Counted from the first letter of the stretch, positions 18,249-28,718 are shown. The stretch: 64,000 bases of DNA from Eubacterium plexicaudatum ASF492 (GCF_000364225.2 NZ_AQFT02000001.1:2809501-2873500); one strand, 5' to 3'. Notes: a model not told the origin generated them from the sequence alone. Numbers and translations: made by a program.

Positions 18249-19357
18249 CTAATCCCTTTCCAGACATTGCACAAGAGAATCACAAATATACTTAACATCT
18301 TCTTTCTGTAATCCGGCATGAGACGGCAAACTGATTCCTCTTGCAGCAAGTTTTTCAGCAACCGGAAATACAGCTTTTTTATTATAATAAGGAGGCATAA
18401 TATGTAACGGATAAAACACCACCCGCATTTCAATTCCCATATTCTCCATATCTTCTATAACCGTATCTCTTTCTTTTAAAACCGTATCCTTCAAAATTAC
18501 ATTATTCATCCAATAAACAGATTTATAGTTTTTAGGTTCTTCCTGAAATCGCAGATAGTCATTATATCCGCTCAGATATTTTTTATATAAATCTGCAATC
18601 TTTCTTCGTTGTTCCAAATGCCAGTCAATGTTTTCCAATTGTCCCAAACCAACTGCTGCCTGCATATTTGTCATTCTGTAATTATATCCAACCTCTACAT
18701 GCCAATACTTTTTCTCCGGAGAAACCGCCTGAGTTTTTAATAATTTCATTCTCTCATATAAGTCTCTGTCGTTTGTTGTAATCATGCCTCCTTCTCCACA
18801 GGTGATTATCTTATTCCCAAAAAACTAAAAGAAGACGCTATTCCAAATCGGCCAACTTTTCCTGTCTCACACTCTGCCCCATGTGCTTCAGCGGCATCTT
18901 CTACAACTGCAATACCATATCTATCTGCAATCTCCATAATCTCTTCCATATTTGCAGGTAACCCATACAAATGAACCGGCATGATTGCCTTTGTACGTTC
19001 TGTAATTTTTTCTTCGATTTTCTTCGGATTTATATTAAATGTCTTTTCCTCACTATCCACAAACACCGGAACAGCTCCACAATATCTTACCGCATTAGCA
19101 GTTGCGATATATGTCAGTACTGGCATAATTACCTCATCACCCGGACCAATTCCCAATGCCATTAAGATCAAATGTAAAGATACCGTACCATTTGCACATG
19201 ATATAGCATATCGGCACCCGCAAAAATCCGCAAACTTTCTTTCAAACTCATCTACAAAATGGCCATTTGCAGATACCCATCCCGTATCAATACATTCCAT
19301 TAAATACTTTTTTTCGTTTCCATTAAAAACGGGATTTGCAATAGATATTCGATTCAC
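18249..19357 (-). CDS. perA: GDP-perosamine synthase-type aminotransferase, DegT/DnrJ/EryC1 family (one frame break)
   Basis: PLP enzyme that would convert GDP-4-keto-6-deoxymannose to GDP-perosamine. Seen: N-terminal NPVFNGNEKKYLMECIDTGWVS, very like perosamine synthetases; CANGTVSLHLILMALGIGPGD; VVEDAAEAHGAEC; and the PLP-lysine region SFSFFGNKIITCGEGGM, then VGYNYRMTNMQAAVG and a final SLPSHAGL. The lysine region is split: the frame breaks near 18822 in a T run that is one short. About 369 residues. A start at GTG 19357 fits the AAGGAG spacing better than ATG 19366, which sits two bases from the ribosome-binding site. Gmd immediately upstream supports the substrate. Confidence 0.88.
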
Positions 19358-19389
19358 TCTTCCCATTCTCCTTTCCTTCTTATCCGTAA

Positions 19390-20451
19390 TTAATGCTCTA
19401 ATACCCTTTTTAAAGATGCTTCTTTCTTAGCTAATTCCCTGTCATGTACCGTCATAATTTTACCAATTCTTCATAACTTGTTTTTCTTGGATTCCACCCC
19501 AGCTTATTTTTAGCCTTTGACGGATCCCCCAACAAGTTTTCTACATCTGTTGGCCGATACCATCGTTGATTGATACAAACGAGCATTTTATGCGTTCTTG
19601 CATCGTATCCCTTCTCATCGGCTCCATTTCCTTCCCAAACTATCTGAATTCCATTTGCAGCAAAAACCTTTTCCGTAAAATCCCTTACCGTATGTTGTTC
19701 ACCTGTTGCAATCACATAATCCTCCGGTACTTCCTGCTGTAAAATCATCCACATACATTCCACATAATCTTTTGCATATCCCCAATCTCGCTTGGAATCC
19801 AGATTTCCTAATTCCAAATACTCCTGCAACCCTTCTGCAATCCGACCGGCTGCAAGCGTAATCTTCCTTGTAACGAAATTTTCTCCCCGTCTTTCGGACT
19901 CATGATTAAATAAAATTCCATTTGCAGCAAACATCTGATAGGCTTCCCGATACTCACGTACAATCCAGTATCCGTACTGCTTTGCAACAGCATATGGACT
20001 ATATGGATAAAACGGTGTAGATTCATTTTGAGGTATTTCAACAATTTTTCCATACAATTCGGATGTTGATGCCTGATAAACTCGCGTCTTTTTAGTTAAT
20101 CCCAACATTCGGATTGCTTCCAAAATCCGTAGCACACCCAGTGCATCTATATCCCCCGAATACTCCGGAACATCAAAAGATACCTGCACATGAGACTGTG
20201 CTGCCAAATTATAGATTTCGTCCGGCTGCACCTGCTCAATAATACGAATAATGGAAGATGAATCTGACAAATCTCCATCATGAAGCACGATCAGTCCTTT
20301 TTCAATTAAATGAATAATTCGTTCTGTATTTGTATAAGATGATCTTCGAATGATTCCATGCACTTCATAATTCTTCTCCAATAAAAATTCTGCCAAATAC
20401 GAACCATCCTGCCCTGTAATTCCAGTAATTAAAGCTTTTTTCTCTTTTCAT
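19390..20451 (-). CDS. gmd: GDP-mannose 4,6-dehydratase (frame breaks at both ends)
   Basis: Makes GDP-4-keto-6-deoxy-D-mannose from GDP-mannose. Seen: NAD-binding [35 protein letters not shown], the [14 protein letters not shown] segment, catalytic STSELYGK and Y-x3-K ([13 protein letters not shown]), then [29 protein letters not shown] and [21 protein letters not shown]. This is a full GMD order. The first 12 codons from ATG 20451 are out of frame with the rest (six-A run near 20433), and the end at KL (19452) continues in another frame as [21 protein letters not shown] to 19390. About 353 residues. With the adjacent aminotransferase it gives GDP-perosamine. Confidence 0.93.
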
Positions 20452-20456
20452 ATGAT

Positions 20457-21629
20457 CTATAATCTCTCTTTCGTTTCAAAATTACGGAGCAGTATCTCAT
20501 TCAACTTCCTACCGGATGCTTCCCATGAAAATTTCTTGCTCCTTTGATATCCTTTTTCTGCCAATCTCTTTCTCCTGTGTTCGTTCATTTCCAGTTCCAT
20601 CAAACCATCCTTAATACTTTGAACCGAATACGGCTCTACCAGCATTCCCGCATCCTTTATTACCTCTGGCATTGATGCACAGTTCGACGTCAAAACCGGC
20701 ACTCCACAGGCCATCGCTTCCAGTACAGGCATTCCAAATCCTTCATACAAGGATGGATAAACAAATACCTTTGTTCCCTGCATCAAAATTATTTTTTCTC
20801 TCTCACTGACATAACCCGTAAAATAATATCATCCTTTAACTTCAATTTTTTTATTAATCTGAACATACGCTGATACATCCAGCCATTTCTTCCTGCCAGA
20901 ACCAGCTTGGGCAGCACTGCCATTTCTTTTTTCAACATCCCATATGCCAAAAAAAGTCGTTCTACATTTTTCTTGGCTCTAACGTGCCTACATATAAATA
21001 ATACTCTCCGCAAATCCCAAACTTTTTTTGATCTGCTTGATTTCTTTCCACGCATACTTTCTGCAAAAACACGAAAAATCGATACCACATGGAACAACTT
21101 CTATTTTTTCTTCTTTCACTTCCAGACACTTCATAATTCTTCGTTTGCTGAATTCTGACACTGTAAGAATAAGATCTGCACGCCTGCACGAAGCAGCCAT
21201 GGCGTATTTTAAGTGAAATAAAGTTCTCCACCGCACCACTTTCGGACAATCAAGATATGACATATCATGAATAACTGCAATTTTCCAAGCTTTTACGCCA
21301 GGAGGAACTATATAATTAAAAAAAATGGCAACATCTGCATCTTCACCAAACAACCTGCTGTAACGCAATGGAAAAAACATAGATAGCCATTGATATACAC
21401 GATGACTATACTTATTGCAAATTCGAATATTTTTTTTCATTTCCGAATATTCAATATGTTCGCTATTTTTTAGGTTCGTTACTTCCTGTTCTATTTTTTT
21501 AGCCTCAAAAATATCATATTGTATTTGATGCCCACATTTCCATAACTCCCGAATCATATTACCTGCATAAATAGCTATTCCTGTCGCCTCTTTGTCCAAA
21601 AACAATTGTGCGTCAACTTCAATCAACAT
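20457..21629 (-). CDS. Glycosyltransferase, GT4 family (several frame breaks)
   Basis: About 390 residues when joined. Seen in order: MLIEVDAQLFLDKEATGIAIY (typical opening of GT4 mannosyl/rhamnosyl transferases), IAVIHDMSYLDCP, RADLILTVSEFSKRRIMK, VVPCGIDF, then in other frames YYLYVGTLEPRKNVERLFLAY, LVLAGRNGWMYQRMF and finally FVYPSLYEGFGMPVLEAMACGVPVLTSNCASMPEV with the E-x7-E motif, ending KLNEILLRNFETKERL. Breaks lie near 21000-21040, 20955-20980 and 20785-20800. The similarity is uninterrupted across all joins, so this is one gene. It stops six bases before the gmd start. Confidence 0.85.
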
Positions 21630-21673
21630 TTTATTTTCCTCTACTTGTAGAAACTTAACCTTAACCCTTCTTA

Positions 21674-22810
21674 TTACAACCGTTTCAGTTTGTTCTCAGA
21701 ATTATTAAGCTCCTCAATTAACTGCCTGCATTTTATATACATTTGCTCTTGCGTATATTTATCAACCACTCTTCGTATCGCATTTTTTCCATATATCTGC
21801 CTCAGTTGAGCATTTCCTGCAAGCTTTTCCATCGCACCTGCCAATTCGGTGATACTGCCTGGCACCACCGTAATACCCGTAATTCCATGCCTGCTCACCT
21901 CTGGCACACCACTTGGCAAATCCGTATTAATTACCGGCTTTCCAAAAGCCATCGCCTCTATCTGTACAATTCCAAATGCTTCTGCCTTTGAGACAGCAGG
22001 CAAAACAAAAAAGTCGCATTCCGCCAGTAATTGTTGTTTTCTAACCTCTGACACTCTGCCTTCAAAGCACACTTTCTCGTCAACATGCAACCGGACAGCC
22101 AATTTCCTTAGCTCCTTTTCCATCGGTCCGGATCCTGCTATCACCAGTCTGCATTTTTTATTTCTCATTTTTGAAATGCTTTTAACAGAATATGACAACC
22201 CTTATACCACACTAACCGTCCAACAAACAAAATTGTTATTTCTTTTTTTCTGAAACATCTAAAAATGAACGCACACCCTTTTCGATATAACTATCGTCCA
22301 CACAAAATGGAATAACTCTGCACTTATCCGCATATTGTTGCAAATAGCAGGAATGTTTTATTATCCCAGGTGATGAAACAACGATTCGTTCTGCCCGTTC
22401 CAACGTATGGTGTATCATTTTTTATAAATCTGCATTAAAAATCTATGGTTTCCAATATCACAATGCCACCATACAATCAACCTGCCCTGTATCTGTCTCA
22501 TGCATATTGCAAGGTCAACCATTGGATACGGAAAATGATAGATTACAATATCTTCGCTTTTAATACAATGTCCTGCATACCTAATAAAATCAATGGAAAC
22601 AGGAGTCGAAAATACATCTACAAGCTGTCTGCACCTTAAAACTTTAATTCCCTGATAGTTATCCCAGCCCGTTTTTTCTCCCTTTTTCGCTCTACAAACA
22701 ATCATACTCTGATTGACACTACGAAACGAAGCAGACACATCTTCCATTACCTTGGCGATTCCTCCGGCATTATCCGGCCAATAGATCTTAAACATCTGAA
22801 AAATTTTCAT
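21674..22810 (-). CDS. Glycosyltransferase, GT4 family (several frame breaks)
   Basis: About 378 residues when joined. Seen: MKIFQMFKIYWPDNAGGIAK with the glycine-rich acceptor loop; VDLAICMRQIQGRLIVWWHC; AERIVVSSPGIIKHSCYL; VIPFCVDDSYIEKG; then in shifted frames ITILFVGRLVWYKGCHILLKAF and RLVIAGSGPMEKELRKLA, CDFFVLPAVSKAEAFGIVQIEAMAFGKPVI with the E-x7-E donor motif, and TGITVVPGSITELAGAME. Breaks: near 22415, near 22243 (A run after SEKK) and near 22170 (A run in AFQKM). Start ATG 22810 is where family similarity begins. It is the first sugar gene after the XRE regulator, so probably the first gene of the glycan operon. Confidence 0.85.
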
Positions 22811-22885
22811 TCTGATACCCCTGCTCTGGTATAAAAGCACAATTCTCCATCGCTTAGCATTTCTTTTCCTCCACATCGAATATTC

Positions 22886-23221
22886 TCATACTTCATTCAT
22901 AATATCCGCCACAGATTTCATAATTCGTATATACATGGAATAACTATCGGAATCCTCTTTTGACGGATGCTTCCACATATTTTTAACAGCCATATCCGAA
23001 GACTGCACCGTTCCCCAGAGCAATGCATCCGCATCCACTTCCAGCTGCTGACACAAACTGGCAAATGTATCCATACTCATTTTGCGTTTCCCACGCTCAA
23101 TTTTTCCCATGAAATTTAAACTGATGCCACATTTCTTTGCCAGTTTTTCCTGTGACCAGCCTTTTACTTTCCGAACCTGGCGAATTCTTTCTCCTACTTT
23201 CACATAATCCAATTCCTGCAT
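22886..23221 (-). CDS. XRE-family transcriptional regulator
   Basis: 111 residues. Seen: a complete XRE helix-turn-helix at about residues 8-63, with VGERIRQVRKVKGWSQEKLA, KKCGISLNFMGKIERGKRKM and MDTFASLCQQLEVDADALLW, then a short C-terminal tail of about 40 residues without known domain. Start ATG 23221 is preceded by AGGAGG with good spacing; a TTG six bases further upstream is less likely. It is the first gene of the leftward run and has a long inverted repeat about 100 bases upstream, so autoregulation and control of the polysaccharide operon are plausible. Confidence 0.9.
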   Translation of the reverse strand: MQELDYVKVGERIRQVRKVKGWSQEKLAKKCGISLNFMGKIERGKRKMSMDTFASLCQQLEVDADALLWGTVQSSDMAVKNMWKHPSKEDSDSYSMYIRIMKSVADIMNEV

Positions 23222-23316
23222 ACCCAAACCTCCTGTTTGACCGTAATCGTTCCGATAAATCTTTAAACGATTCCGTCTGATCAGCAGCAGATATTTCTTC
23301 TCTCAGACTTTTTTGT

Positions 23317-23377
23317 AAACTACAAGAACAATACATAACATTTTGTACAGAATTGTTATATATTGTTCTTGTAGTTT
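23317..23377. promoter_or_regulatory. Long inverted repeat upstream of the XRE regulator (candidate operator or leader hairpin)
   Basis: Arms of 22 bases at 23317-23338 and 23356-23377 match at all but one position (core AAACTACAAGAACAAT). They are separated by 17 bases that include TGTACA. No T tract follows in either direction, so it does not look like a terminator. It lies about 95 bases before the regulator start, where an operator or 5' leader would be. Confidence 0.6.
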
Positions 23378-24202
23378 GTATCTGTAATATCAAGAAAATC
23401 AATGGTTGGAGGCGTTTTATCAGATTTTAGGAAAAATTTTGGTTGGAGATTCCTGTAAATCACTAATATTGTGCTGGTTTATTAAATAATTCCGTTTTTT
23501 TATCTGATTTAGATGTTTTTGCGATGAAATACCGATAATATTTGTCTATTATATACAAACTTTTTAATAACAGTTGCAAATTTATAAAAAAGCGAATAGA
23601 ATTCTATTGGGTACTATTTTTAGTGTTTTAATACACTATTAGAATTTTACGCCATAACAATTCTGTACAAAAAGTTATGGATCCTGTCATTATTTAGATG
23701 TGATTCCAAATTTTCCTCCGGTTTTAGAGTTATGTCTGATAAAAATATACATCATGAATTTTACCTTCTTAAGAAGTTTCCGAACAGCAAATCCGGATGA
23801 GTTGTAAAAACTTTTTCCGTTTCAAAACTGTCTTTAAATCACTTTACTTTCTTTCATTTTATAACTCAAAAAGGTGCGTAGTCTTGATAATTTCAGACTT
23901 CACACCTTTTTGTTAATTGGTTTTCATTATTTGGTTTCTATAATGTTAAATCTTCAACATTTACCCCTATTGAAGATAAGTGACCTCCATTTGCCTTTTT
24001 AATTTGTTGCAAATCCGTATATCGTAAGCGATGAATAAACCATTCCACAAGATATGGATTTTGCTCTATATATAGTAGCAACTTGGAGCGAATATATATC
24101 TACATCAGTTCTTGATAAAGTAGTTCGGTAGCCATTTACTGCTTTTTCTGCAGGCATCCACTACGGCCATTCACTCCAAAATAACTACCAGGAGATGATG
24201 CC
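23378..24202. other. Long AT-rich stretch without recognisable genes
   Basis: About 800 bases between the regulator leader and the IS66 fragment. Six-frame reading gives only short, low-complexity peptides. The only structure I see is the hairpin at 23868-23911. It marks the boundary between the glycan operon and the decayed island. Confidence 0.6.
23868..23911. terminator. Terminator-like hairpin
   Basis: Arms AAAAAGGTGCGTAGTCT (23868-23884) and AGACTTCACACCTTTTT (23895-23911) pair at 15 of 17 positions with a ten-base loop. The right arm ends in five T, so it could terminate in either direction. Confidence 0.55.
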
Positions 24203-24400
24203 ATGCCGGAGAAAAAGAAAATCCGCAATGACCAGGAGTGGCTGGAGCTGATTCAGGAATGCCGCACAAGCGGCCTGTCTGACAGGGAGTGGTGTCAGAT
24301 GCATTCCATATCCATAAATACATTTTATAACAAAGTCTCGGACTTAAGGAAAAAAGCATATGAAATACCGAAATCACAGGCAGCCCCATCCCGATTGTGT
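24203..24400 (+). pseudogene. IS66-family accessory protein (TnpA), truncated
   Basis: Known: IS66 elements carry a small accessory protein before tnpB and tnpC. Seen: MPEKKKIRNDQEWLELIQEC then RTSGLSDREWCQMHSISINT and FYNKVSDLRKKAYEIP, the N-terminal half of that protein, with GGAG upstream of ATG 24203. Similarity ends near residue 62, where the sequence runs into a 16-bp repeat at 24402 and a foreign tail. No tnpB or tnpC follows. So this is an IS remnant, cut by a second insertion or deletion. Confidence 0.75.
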
Positions 24401-24401
24401 C

Positions 24402-24528
24402 AAGTTAATGTCACAAAATTTTTGAACTTTTTTTCATGAAAAATCGCTGCAGGCCGCATAACTTCGTTGGGGTTGAGGTAAATTAATGCTAAATCGGTGA
24501 AAAATTGGTGGTAAGTTAATGTCACAAA
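24402..24528. repeat. Pair of 16-bp direct repeats, possible end of a mobile element
   Basis: AAGTTAATGTCACAAA occurs at 24402-24417 and again at 24513-24528, 111 bases apart. Repeated short motifs inside one terminus are typical of some IS families (IS21-type ends are an example known to me), and this block abruptly truncates the IS66 gene. Family assignment is a guess. Confidence 0.5.
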
Positions 24529-24530
24529 TA

Positions 24531-24564
24531 AAAAGGTATTTGCCTCTATCGACAAATACCTTTT
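24531..24564. terminator. Perfect 12-bp stem-loop
   Basis: AAAAGGTATTTG (24531-24542) and CAAATACCTTTT (24553-24564) are exact reverse complements with a ten-base loop. The A and T flanks allow termination in both directions; it lies after the retropepsin gene on the minus strand. Confidence 0.65.
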
Positions 24565-24659
24565 CCCTATTCTTATAAGCTAAATCCTGACTGCTCTTAA
24601 ATTTACTATTTCTTCCGTTTCCCAGCTTTCAGCATACGCCCTGCGAGAAAATCAATCAT

Positions 24660-25118
24660 CTATTCACTTGAAACTGTCTCACACAATACATGCATGATTC
24701 CATCTTCACCATTAATTATAATATTGCGGCATATCTGATGATCCTGTGTCACAATGATAAATTTCTTTTCTATATCATTTATAGTATAAACAGTGTTTTT
24801 GAACATCGTTGCACTAAAGATAAAATATCCCGGTATATCATTGTTTTCACAGGACATTATATGCATTTCCGGGTAAATCAGACTGCCGAGCTGCAGCGTG
24901 AGCGTATAAATATCCCCATAAACATTCCCGCCAAAGCCACTGAACAAAACGTTTCTTTTACACACTTTTGCTCCCAGTGCTTCTAACAGTTCTCTGCTTT
25001 TTGTCCACACAGGAAACAGGGCACCTGTATCAATTAAAGCCGTGCACCCCGGAAATAAATAATCCAGCCTTAATATCGGCCTGTCAGCAGATACTTCCAG
25101 GTCAAACCTCTGTTCCAT
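24660..25118 (-). CDS. Retropepsin-like aspartyl protease domain protein
   Basis: 152 residues. Seen: the aspartic protease signature CTALIDTGALFPVWT near residue 27 (DTG), followed by the flap-like VLFSGFGGNVYGDIYTL and a second hydrophobic-hydrophobic segment MHIMSCENNDIPGYFIFSATMF. Size and order match small bacterial retropepsin-like proteins seen in Clostridia. It overlaps the upstream 81-residue gene by 17 bases, a pairing that suggests joint function. Substrate and role are unknown; such pairs often sit in accessory islands. Confidence 0.7.
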   Translation of the reverse strand: MEQRFDLEVSADRPILRLDYLFPGCTALIDTGALFPVWTKSRELLEALGAKVCKRNVLFSGFGGNVYGDIYTLTLQLGSLIYPEMHIMSCENNDIPGYFIFSATMFKNTVYTINDIEKKFIIVTQDHQICRNIIINGEDGIMHVLCETVSSE

Positions 25119-25347
25119 GATTCATTCCTCCCGCTGCGCCAAGCTGAAAAACCATATCCGGCGTTGTAAATAACGGCTGCACATCTTCCCCCTTTAATGA
25201 CAACAGCCCAAGCTCAGATGCAGTCCTTTGTGTGTATATGACCTCTGCTGTTTCTATTTCCCTGCCATTATATACTATGTTTCGTATACCCAGCCACTGA
25301 TTTGGATATTTATCAGCCATCTGCTTTCTTGTCAGCCTCTCTGCCAT
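25102..25347 (-). CDS. Small conserved-looking protein paired with the retropepsin-like gene
   Basis: 81 residues, soluble and polar: MAERLTRKQMADKYPNQWLG, then TAEVIYTQRTASELGLLSLK, DVQPLFTTPDMVFQLGAAGG. No domain recognised. The reading frame is intact, with AGGAGG-like sequence before ATG 25347. It overlaps the retropepsin gene start by 17 bases, so the two are probably co-translated. It could be the protease's partner or target; this is inference from position only. Confidence 0.6.
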   Translation of the reverse strand: MAERLTRKQMADKYPNQWLGIRNIVYNGREIETAEVIYTQRTASELGLLSLKGEDVQPLFTTPDMVFQLGAAGGMNHGTEV

Positions 25348-25474
25348 AAATGCCTCCTTTATGAAGTTTCTCTTTTATTTCATTATAACATATATTCATA
25401 ATTCAGTAATCATATTTATATACAGTTTTAAATGCTATTTAACCTATTTTCCATTAGTATTTATTCATCATCTG

Positions 25475-27904
25475 TCAGAACTGACATTCTTTCTCATCTG
25501 TCCAAAAATCAGTTAAAGTAAGCTGTGGCAATGACTTTACATCCATATCATGCCGATTTGATGATAAATAAATCTGTTCCCGTATAACATTATACATTTG
25601 TACGATATCTTTTGCATCTTTTTTACAAAAACATTCTAAAATCTGCTGAAATTGCCATTGAAAATTTTGCCTCAGATGAATCGCATTTTGCAACAGCCAT
25701 ACTATAAACGGATGATCTGCAGTAATTCCTCTGCGATAACAGTTTTCAGCATGACAGATGTATTTCCGGCTTTGTTCACTGGCTGCTTTGCAGAACATCA
25801 GAGACGGAAATATATCATATATATTTTCACAATCATCATTGTGCTTTTCATGAAACGTTATGGTCGCTCCTTCTTCATAATTAATTACCATTGAAAATTT
25901 GTCCTGCAGATAAGCGACAACATATTTAATCATAATCTGGCTCGGACTGGAAATAGCAATATAGCCACACTGTTTCTTAAAACTCTGTATAATTTCTTCA
26001 ATATCTTTTTTTGATTCCGATCTATCCATTGTCCTACTGAAGAATTTCTAATAAGCCTCCATTCCTCTAAAGTAATTAATTCCCATTTTATCAATTTATA
26101 TATGTACCGTCCATGCTCAGTATCTAATAAATCATATTTATTTAAAATTGCATATATTGCCATTCGTACTTTTAAAGGTAAATCCACTATTTTAGAGCGG
26201 CTGGCTTCGACTGCCGGCTTCCACTCCCCTTCTAAGAAAAATACTGCAATACTTCCATCCCGTGCAAAATAATCTCGTGCCCCATAATCAGCTATAATAC
26301 CCTGATATACATATGCCATTTCCATCAATTGGGTATTTTCAAATATAGAACTCAAACTCATGCATCTATATTTATCAATATCAAACCCTAAGCTCTTTAT
26401 ATTGGTATCATTTATATATGCAGTCCAAACTATTGGTATATCCAAATCTTTTGAAAATGGTATCCAGACATTCCCTAATTGACTTGGTGATTGAGGACAC
26501 TTTTCAAAAGTTTCCATTTTTCACCTAAAGCCTCCGTCTTAGTAAAACCATACTCTGCTTTTAAATTTTTCCACTCAACTGGAGAAAGCACACTGTGTCC
26601 ATTCTCTTTTATCCAAACTAATGTGGTGCGCAAATTTTCACTATCGAACTTCACTCTTGAAATCGTTTTGGAACAATCAATAAAATTTTTAATCTCATAA
26701 ATTTGATCTTTTGCAGACCATTGAGGCCTGTGTTCAAAACAAATGCCATGTTTGACTATCACACCCGAAATCCCCGCTAAAATCTGGTTTTCTTCTGTAT
26801 CCAGCGGTATCACTGTCTGCACCAGCTTTGGATAATTACCACGAATAGCAGAAAAACACTCATCAAATCTTTTTTTCGTTTCTAAATCCAGCTCATAAAT
26901 CTTCTCTCCTGGCATTTCATGAACCTTCTGCATTGCTTCGCTATAAGTCCTTCTTATCCGATTGCCATTATAATATACCGGCATTTTAGCCCCGCATAAA
27001 TATTTTTTCACTGTTTTTCGCAAATCCAGCGCTCCTAATTTTTCCGGTGCCAGATGAATTAAAACCGATGTTCCCGGTTTAATCCTGTATCCATACCGCT
27101 CGACCCCAGCCTGCCCTCCGGCATCACCAGAATCAGGCATTGGCAGCGGGCTTTCAAAAATATGATCTTCTGCCTGGCTTTTCAGCATATAATAACCAGA
27201 TAATCCTTTCATCTAAAGCCTGAGCCCATCATGCACTGTCTGCATATTTCTCTGATATGGTTCTTCTCGCCGTTTTTTTTGAGGGTCAAAATACAGCGTG
27301 GAAACCTCCGCATAATCCCCGAAGAGAAAACATGACAGAAATCCGATTCCAAAACGGCTGATTCCATGAAAATCATCTCTCATCCCGTGGTCAAGCAGAT
27401 CTCTTTTTAATTCCTGCGAAGTATAATAAGAACTTCCGACCTGTAAAATTTTCCTGATTCATAGTCAGGCAGAAATCCCCGCTCATATATCCATCAGATT
27501 CAATTTGACTGCGCAAAACTGCCCTTGGAAATGGAAACTATTTCTGCCGGACATTCTTCAAACAGATTCTTCCACCCTGTATGTAAAAGTACCTCTGAAA
27601 TCCGGAATGGATGTCTGGCACGAAGATACCACTGCCGTATATCCTCAGGCCAGTTCTTCGGTTCACATCCCAGAAGTTCAGGATGATTCTCCCTTAAAAA
27701 ATTCCTGCAGGCTTCTTCATCTTCAAGACTAAAAATGATAAGCTGAATGTATTCCAATATCTTTATGTCCTGCTTCTGTACATGCCCGAACATAAAGATG
27801 ATCCTGATGCAGTTGAAACGCTTCTTCCATGGAGCGATTTTATCAAAGAGCACTGCACAGGACTGATTGATGTTGAAACGATAACACCTGAAAACAAGCC
27901 TCAA
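25475..27904 (-). pseudogene. Hsp90/GHKL-like ATPase gene, broken and internally deleted
   Basis: Pieces of one large gene are readable in order: PFRISEVLLHTGWKNLFEECP (27500-27700), GSSYYTSQELKRDLLDHGMR and ISRFGIGFLSCFLFGDYAEV (27280-27440), SGYYMLKSQAEDHIFESPL to KWKLLKSVLNHQ (26475-27212), ETFEKCPQSPSQLGNVWIPF to LIRNSS (26045-26517) and MDRSESKKDIEEIIQSF to the end (25475-26029). RFGIGFLS fits the G2 box of GHKL ATPases. The N box and an intact DNGxGM box are not found: only a degraded DFCLTMNQENF stands where G1 belongs. Together with many frame breaks this argues for real decay. Known relatives occur as stand-alone ATPases of unclear role in Clostridia. Confidence 0.6.
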
Positions 27905-28044
27905 TTACCAATATAGACTATTTTACACCTAAGCGGAACATAAGTGGAACGGTAGGTTATTCATCGCTTACCGTATATCTATCAATAGTTGTCTTGATTA
28001 ACCCTTTATCTGTCATTTCTAATATCACCATACGATCACCGGCT

Positions 28045-28479
28045 CTACCAGGTTCGGTATCCGGTACCCTGACATCTATAACAACGTCCACCCCCATCAC
28101 AAAGCTCACATTCAACCGGCACTTCATATGAGCTGCTGCCATTTCCAAAATCAACTGCGTATCTCGTCCTGTAAATACGTCCACTCCCTCCACAATCCGG
28201 ACATTTTCCGGTCTGTCTGCATGTACTGCACCGTATATTCGAAGAAGGTGTTTCAGAACTGTCAAAATCCCATAAATTGCTGATGTTTTGGTTATTCGAA
28301 TATGGATTTACAATAGGCGCATCATCGGGAACAACATATCTGGAATCCGGTACGTTATAATTATATAATTGTGTCTGCCCGATATCAACTTCTTCATCGC
28401 TGTCACAACCATACAAAAAAACCGAAAACATGCAAATCATACTAAAAACCAATACCTTTTGTAATATTTTCTCATTCAC
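28045..28479 (-). CDS. Lipoprotein with DnaJ-type zinc-finger motifs
   Basis: 144 residues. Seen: signal peptide with lipobox VFSMICMFSVFLYGC at the N-terminus, a polar low-complexity stretch rich in N and D, and four CxxC(x)G units characteristic of the DnaJ central domain: CSTCRQTGKCPDCGGSG and CELCDGGGRCYRCQGTG. The protein ends shortly after the last unit (YRTW). Two zinc ions could be bound. Start ATG 28479 is the only one before the signal peptide. No chaperone genes are near. Role at the cell surface is unknown. The tail may be out of frame after 28050, but I cannot prove it. Confidence 0.75.
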   Translation of the reverse strand: MNEKILQKVLVFSMICMFSVFLYGCDSDEEVDIGQTQLYNYNVPDSRYVVPDDAPIVNPYSNNQNISNLWDFDSSETPSSNIRCSTCRQTGKCPDCGGSGRIYRTRYAVDFGNGSSSYEVPVECELCDGGGRCYRCQGTGYRTW

Positions 28480-28718
28480 TATCCTCCTTGAATCATATTT
28501 TACTTCTTACTACAAAACATATCCTGTTAAAAATTACGTAAATTTCGCTTTTTACTACACGAAATATAGTTATTTTTATTAGAATATCATATCAAACTAA
28601 ATAGTTCAACTAATTTTTTATTATTTTAAACCGCATCAAATTAATAATTTTTATCACTTTATACAATATATTTCAGGATAATCCGCATATCTTATCCAAT
28701 TATCTATATAATCAACTA
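28480..28718. other. AT-rich non-coding stretch
   Basis: About 240 bases of very AT-rich sequence with no open frame of note. It must contain the promoter for the leftward lipoprotein gene, but no clear -35/-10 pair stands out. Confidence 0.5.

Noticed and set aside
23317..23377. Invertible promoter flanked by inverted repeats
   Set aside because: The spacer is only 17 bases, too short for site-specific inversion of a promoter, and no recombinase gene is close.
27957..28265. 102-residue minus-strand frame
   Set aside because: It overlaps the zinc-finger lipoprotein in another frame; the CxxCxG motifs show the other frame is the coding one. Its last part could be the true lipoprotein tail after a frame error, but this is unproven.
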